A stretch of 64,000 nucleotides of DNA from Novispirillum itersonii. GTDB lineage: Bacteria; Pseudomonadota; Alphaproteobacteria; Rhodospirillales; Rhodospirillaceae. The notes beneath the pieces are model-generated. The model made no database searches and was not told the DNA's origin. It saw only the letters and a program-made list of their open reading frames with translations. A program made the translations under genes and the position numbers. Numbering within the stretch: position 1 is the first letter of the stretch; each line of letters begins with the position of its first letter. Location: assembly GCF_014205675.1 (NCBI RefSeq), contig NZ_JACIIX010000002.1, forward strand, positions 1-64,000, written 5' to 3'. Of this stretch, positions 60,930-64,000 are shown in pieces.

Positions 60930-62600
60930 CTAGGCTGATCCGGGTTCGCCATACCGCCAGCGCAGGGACAGGCCGCCGCCGGGCTGAGGTTCCAGCATCG
61001 GGATGGCGGAGAGGAGCTGGCGGGTATAGGGGTGCTGCGGGCTGTCGAACACCGTGTGGCACGGGCCGTGTTCGACGATGCGCCCGTCGTGCATCACCAT
61101 CACCCGGTCGGCGATCTGCTCAACCACCCCCAGATCATGGCTGATGAACAGGCAGGCAAAGCCATAGTGGTCCTGCAACTGCGTGAACAGGTCGAGGATC
61201 TGCTTCTGCACCGTCATATCAAGGGCGGAGACCGGTTCATCGGCGACGATGAAGGCCGGGCGGCGGGCCAGCGCCCGGGCAATGGCCACCCGCTGCCGCT
61301 GTCCGCCGGAGAGTTCGTGCGGATAGCGCCCGGCATAGGCGGCCCCCAGCCCGACTTCGGTCAGGATCTCGTCAATCCGGGTCTGGCGGTTGCGGGCGGG
61401 CAGGGTGCGGTCATGGCGCAGCGCTTCCCCCACCGCAGCCCCGATCGTCATGCGCGGATCCAGCGAGGAATAGGGGTCCTGAAACACCATCTGGCAGTCC
61501 AGACGCCAGTCCAGCCACACCCGGGGCTGGCGGAACGGCGGGCGGTGTGGCAGGGGGGCACCCCGGAAGCGGATGCTGCCGGCGGTGACCGGAGTCAATC
61601 CGGCGATGGCCCGGCCGAGGGTGGTTTTCCCGGATCCTGACCCCCCGACCAGTGCTACGGTTTCCCCCGGATGAACCGTCAGGGAGACATCGTGCAGCAC
61701 CTGCTTGTCCGGGTCGCGGCCGAGCAGGCGGCGGCGTCCGGGATAGCGGACCACCAGATCCCTGACCTCCACCAGCGGCGGGGTTGCCGTCTTGTCCGGC
61801 CGGGGGGCCGGGCGACGCGGCAGGGCATCCAGAAGCGTCCGGGTGTAGGGGTGGCGGGGATGCAGCAGCAGGTCCTGCGTCGGGCCCTGTTCCACCACCA
61901 CGCCCTGCTGCATCACCACCACCCGGTCGGTGTAGCGGGCAACCATCGACAGATCATGGCTGATCATCAGCACGGCGGTCCCGTTTTCCCGGGTCAGGTC
62001 CAGCATCAGCTCCAGAACCTCCCGCTGGACGAAGGCATCAAGGGCGGTGGTCGGTTCGTCGGCCAGCAGCAGATCGGGGCGCGGCAGCATGGCAGCGGCC
62101 AGCATGATGCGCTGACGCATGCCGCCGGAGAACTGATGCGGATAGGCGTTCAGGCAATACTCGGTGTTGGCGATGCCGACCCGCATCAGCATGTCCACCA
62201 TCCGCTGGTGCCGCTCCGGGGCGCTGAGGGTGGTGTGCAGAATCAGCCCTTCCTCCAGCTGGGTCCGGATCGGCAGGGCCGGATTCAGGCTGGTCATCGG
62301 CTCCTGAAACACCATGCCGATCCGGGCCCCGCGGATCCGTCGCATCGCCACCGGATCAAGGGTGGTCAGATCGTGACCGTCAAAGGTGATGGTGCCGCCG
62401 GTACGGGTGATGGCCGGGGGCAGCAGGTTGAGCAGGGCCCGGGCGGCCATGGTTTTGCCGGATCCGGATTCCCCGACCAGACCGATCACCTCACCCCGGG
62501 CGAGGGAGAAGGACACATCCTGCACCAGCGTCCGCCCCTGCCGCAGGCCAAGGGTCAGGCCGGTCACCGACAGCAGCGGGGGGAGAGGGGACTGGGTCAT
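60930..62600 (-). CDS. Oligopeptide/nickel-type ABC transporter, fused dual ATPase (DppD-DppF-like)
   Basis: The 556-residue protein contains two complete ABC ATPase domains. The first (about 8-260) has Walker A GESGSGKT, signature QFSGGMRQR and Walker B DLLLADEPTTALD. The second (about 275-545) has GGSGSGKTT, LSGGQRQRVAIARA and FIVADEPVSALD. The family's C-terminal HPYTRxLL motif follows each domain. It powers uptake of peptides or related small ligands through the two permeases encoded upstream in the same direction. Family members are often two genes; here they are one. The start overlaps the permease stop by 4 nt. Confidence 0.92.
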   Translation of the reverse strand: MTQSPLPPLLSVTGLTLGLRQGRTLVQDVSFSLARGEVIGLVGESGSGKTMAARALLNLLPPAITRTGGTITFDGHDLTTLDPVAMRRIRGARIGMVFQEPMTSLNPALPIRTQLEEGLILHTTLSAPERHQRMVDMLMRVGIANTEYCLNAYPHQFSGGMRQRIMLAAAMLPRPDLLLADEPTTALDAFVQREVLELMLDLTRENGTAVLMISHDLSMVARYTDRVVVMQQGVVVEQGPTQDLLLHPRHPYTRTLLDALPRRPAPRPDKTATPPLVEVRDLVVRYPGRRRLLGRDPDKQVLHDVSLTVHPGETVALVGGSGSGKTTLGRAIAGLTPVTAGSIRFRGAPLPHRPPFRQPRVWLDWRLDCQMVFQDPYSSLDPRMTIGAAVGEALRHDRTLPARNRQTRIDEILTEVGLGAAYAGRYPHELSGGQRQRVAIARALARRPAFIVADEPVSALDMTVQKQILDLFTQLQDHYGFACLFISHDLGVVEQIADRVMVMHDGRIVEHGPCHTVFDSPQHPYTRQLLSAIPMLEPQPGGGLSLRWRYGEPGSA

Positions 62601-63442
62601 TTCAGGCCTCGCAGGCGGGGGTCAAGGTGATCGCGGAGGGCATCCCCCAGCAGGTTGGCACCCAGAAGGGTCAGCGAAATGCACAGGCCGGGCAAAATCC
62701 CCAGCCACACCGCCTGCCCGATGTAAGGGCGGCTGGCGGCCAGCATGTTGCCCCATGTCGGGGCCGGGGGTGGCACCCCAAGGCCGAGAAAGGACAGGGC
62801 GCTTTCCGACAGCAGGACCCAGCCGAACATTGACGTCGCCAGCACAATCAGCGGGGCGGTGCAGTTGGGCAGCACGTGACGGAGCATGGTGTACAGCTCG
62901 GAATTGCCCATCACGCGGGAGGCTTCGACGAATTCCCGCTCCCGCAGGCTGAGGACCGCCCCGCGCACCACCCGCACCACCGATGGCATATAGGCCAGCG
63001 ACAGCGCCAGAATGATTCCGTACTTGCTGGCCCCGAGGACGGACAGCAGGCCAAGCGCCAGCAGGATGCCGGGAAAGGCGAGGACCGCATCATTGCAGGC
63101 CATGATGATCCGGTCCGGCCAGCCGCGCAGGAACCCGGCAGACAGGCCGAACAGGGTTCCTGTGGTCACGGCACAGGTCACGGTCAGCAGGCTGATCCAC
63201 ACACTGGTGGCCGCCCCGGCCAGCAGGCGGGACAGGACATCACGCCCGAATTCGTCGGTGCCCAGCCAATGGGCGGCGCTGGGACCGGCCAGCCGTTGCA
63301 GGATGTTGATTTTCAGGGGATCGTAGGGGGTCCACAGCAGCCCGGTCAGGGCGGTCAGGCCCAGCACCAGCATCAGGATCCCCCCCAGAAGCGCATTGGG
63401 CTGCATACGGCGGAGCCGGAGGAAAGAGGGCAGAGCGGTCAT
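62597..63442 (-). CDS. ABC transporter permease, DppC-like
   Basis: The 281-residue protein has an N-terminal membrane segment followed by LAGPSAAHWLGTDEFGRDVLSR, the typical DppC/OppC entry, and five further segments. The EAA loop is EASRVMGNSELYTMLRHVLP followed by NCTAPLIVLA. It forms the channel with the DppB-like subunit. Its ATG at 63442 overlaps the stop of that gene by 4 nt, and its own stop overlaps the ATPase start. Confidence 0.92.
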   Translation of the reverse strand: MTALPSFLRLRRMQPNALLGGILMLVLGLTALTGLLWTPYDPLKINILQRLAGPSAAHWLGTDEFGRDVLSRLLAGAATSVWISLLTVTCAVTTGTLFGLSAGFLRGWPDRIIMACNDAVLAFPGILLALGLLSVLGASKYGIILALSLAYMPSVVRVVRGAVLSLREREFVEASRVMGNSELYTMLRHVLPNCTAPLIVLATSMFGWVLLSESALSFLGLGVPPPAPTWGNMLAASRPYIGQAVWLGILPGLCISLTLLGANLLGDALRDHLDPRLRGLK

Positions 63443-64000
63443 TCGGCGGTCACCCTTGGGTCAAACAGGGGATACATCAGGTCGATTATCAGGTTCACCA
63501 GCACGTAAATCCCGGCGATGAACAGCAGGCAGCCCTGAATCACCGGGTAATCGCGGGCGAAAATGGCATCCACCAGCAGGCGGCCCAGTCCGGGCAGGGT
63601 GAACACCGTCTCCACCACGGCGATCCCGCCCAGCAGGTTGCCGAGGATCAGGCCGATCAGGGTCCAGGTCGGGGCGAAGGCATTACGGAAGGCATGGCGC
63701 AGCAGCACCACCCGTTCTGACAGGCCCTTGGCCCGGGCGTGGGTGATGTAATCCAGCCGCAGCACTTCCAGCGTGCTGGCCCGGGCCATCCGGGTGATCA
63801 CCCCGGTTTCCACCAGCACCAGTGTGGCGACCGGCAGCAGCGAAAAGGTCAGGGCGGCCAGTGGGTCTTCGCTGACCGGCACATAGCCGACCACCGGCAG
63901 CCAGCCCAGCTTCAGGCCGAACAGCAGCATCAGCAGCAGGCCCAGCCAGAAACTGGGGATCGACAGCAGCAGGGTGGCCCCGCCGACGATCAGCAGATCG
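63439..64000 (-). CDS. ABC transporter permease, DppB-like (partial, N-terminus outside window)
   Basis: At least 186 residues are visible from the window edge to the stop at 63439. They include SIPSFWLGLLLMLLFGLKLG, the EAA loop LRLDYITHARAKGLSERVVL, and the C-terminal LGNLLGGIAVVETVFTLPGL with LLVDAIFARDYPVIQGCLLF, all typical of DppB/OppB permeases. The frame is open to the edge, so the true start lies beyond 64000. It is the upstream partner of the DppC-like gene. Confidence 0.92.
   Translation of the reverse strand, partial: DLLIVGGATLLLSIPSFWLGLLLMLLFGLKLGWLPVVGYVPVSEDPLAALTFSLLPVATLVLVETGVITRMARASTLEVLRLDYITHARAKGLSERVVLLRHAFRNAFAPTWTLIGLILGNLLGGIAVVETVFTLPGLGRLLVDAIFARDYPVIQGCLLFIAGIYVLVNLIIDLMYPLFDPRVTAE

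Overview
The window looks like the chromosome of a GC-rich, motile alphaproteobacterium, most likely of the Rhodospirillales type. The basis is a set of genes typical of that class: fliX, flbT and flaF, a DksA without its zinc cysteines, a MotE-like motor protein, a DUF6468 protein beside fliM, a single-polypeptide polyprenyl synthase and a classical mreBCD-PBP2-rodA row. The genus cannot be fixed from the sequence alone.

Layout. Positions 1-600 hold insertion-sequence debris: the start of an IS630 transposase and the tail of an ISL3 transposase. Next to it lies a truncated copy (600-857) of a protein whose intact paralogue is at 10285-11373. From 890 to 14424 comes a flagellin and flagellin-glycosylation island: pseB-pseC-cytidylyltransferase on the minus strand; flagellin, flbT, flaF, a TPR/glycosyltransferase-like protein and a Maf glycosyltransferase on the plus strand; then the uncharacterised structural-type protein, a HAD phosphatase, a fused PseH-PseI enzyme and a Nudix-like protein. 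Two IS elements (IS481 and a broken IS5) with a 38-bp perfect palindrome between them separate this island from the structural flagellar genes.

From 16568 to 39509 is a second flagellar block. It holds flgI-flgJ-flgN-flgK-flgL, fliX, dksA, a second flaF-like gene, flgH, flgF-flgG-flgA, then fliL-fliM-DUF6468-motE-like-cheY-cheZ, two MotB-like proteins and a 1194-residue periplasmic TPR protein. Three near-consensus sigma-54 promoters precede flgI, flgH and flgF, which fits FliX/FlbD-type control of middle flagellar genes. A chemoreceptor follows.

From about 41.7 kb the content is housekeeping: two tandem tRNA-Pro(CGG) genes, a polyprenyl diphosphate synthase, a TrmN6-like methyltransferase, glyQ-glyS, pyruvate phosphate dikinase, a MeaB-like GTPase, a YqaA-like membrane protein, leuA, the mreB-mreC-mreD-PBP2-rodA cell-shape operon, tRNA-Lys(CTT), and an oligopeptide/nickel-type ABC transporter that runs off the right edge.

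How the genes fit together. The pse genes would make CMP-pseudaminic acid for transfer to flagellin by Maf and possibly by the TPR protein, while FlbT and the FlaF proteins tune flagellin production after transcription. The least described parts are the 10285-11373 protein with its structured leader (three hairpins, the last pairing with its ribosome-binding site) and the pair of MotB-like proteins joined to a large periplasmic AMIN-like/TPR protein. All functional statements come from reading motifs by eye; no database search was run.
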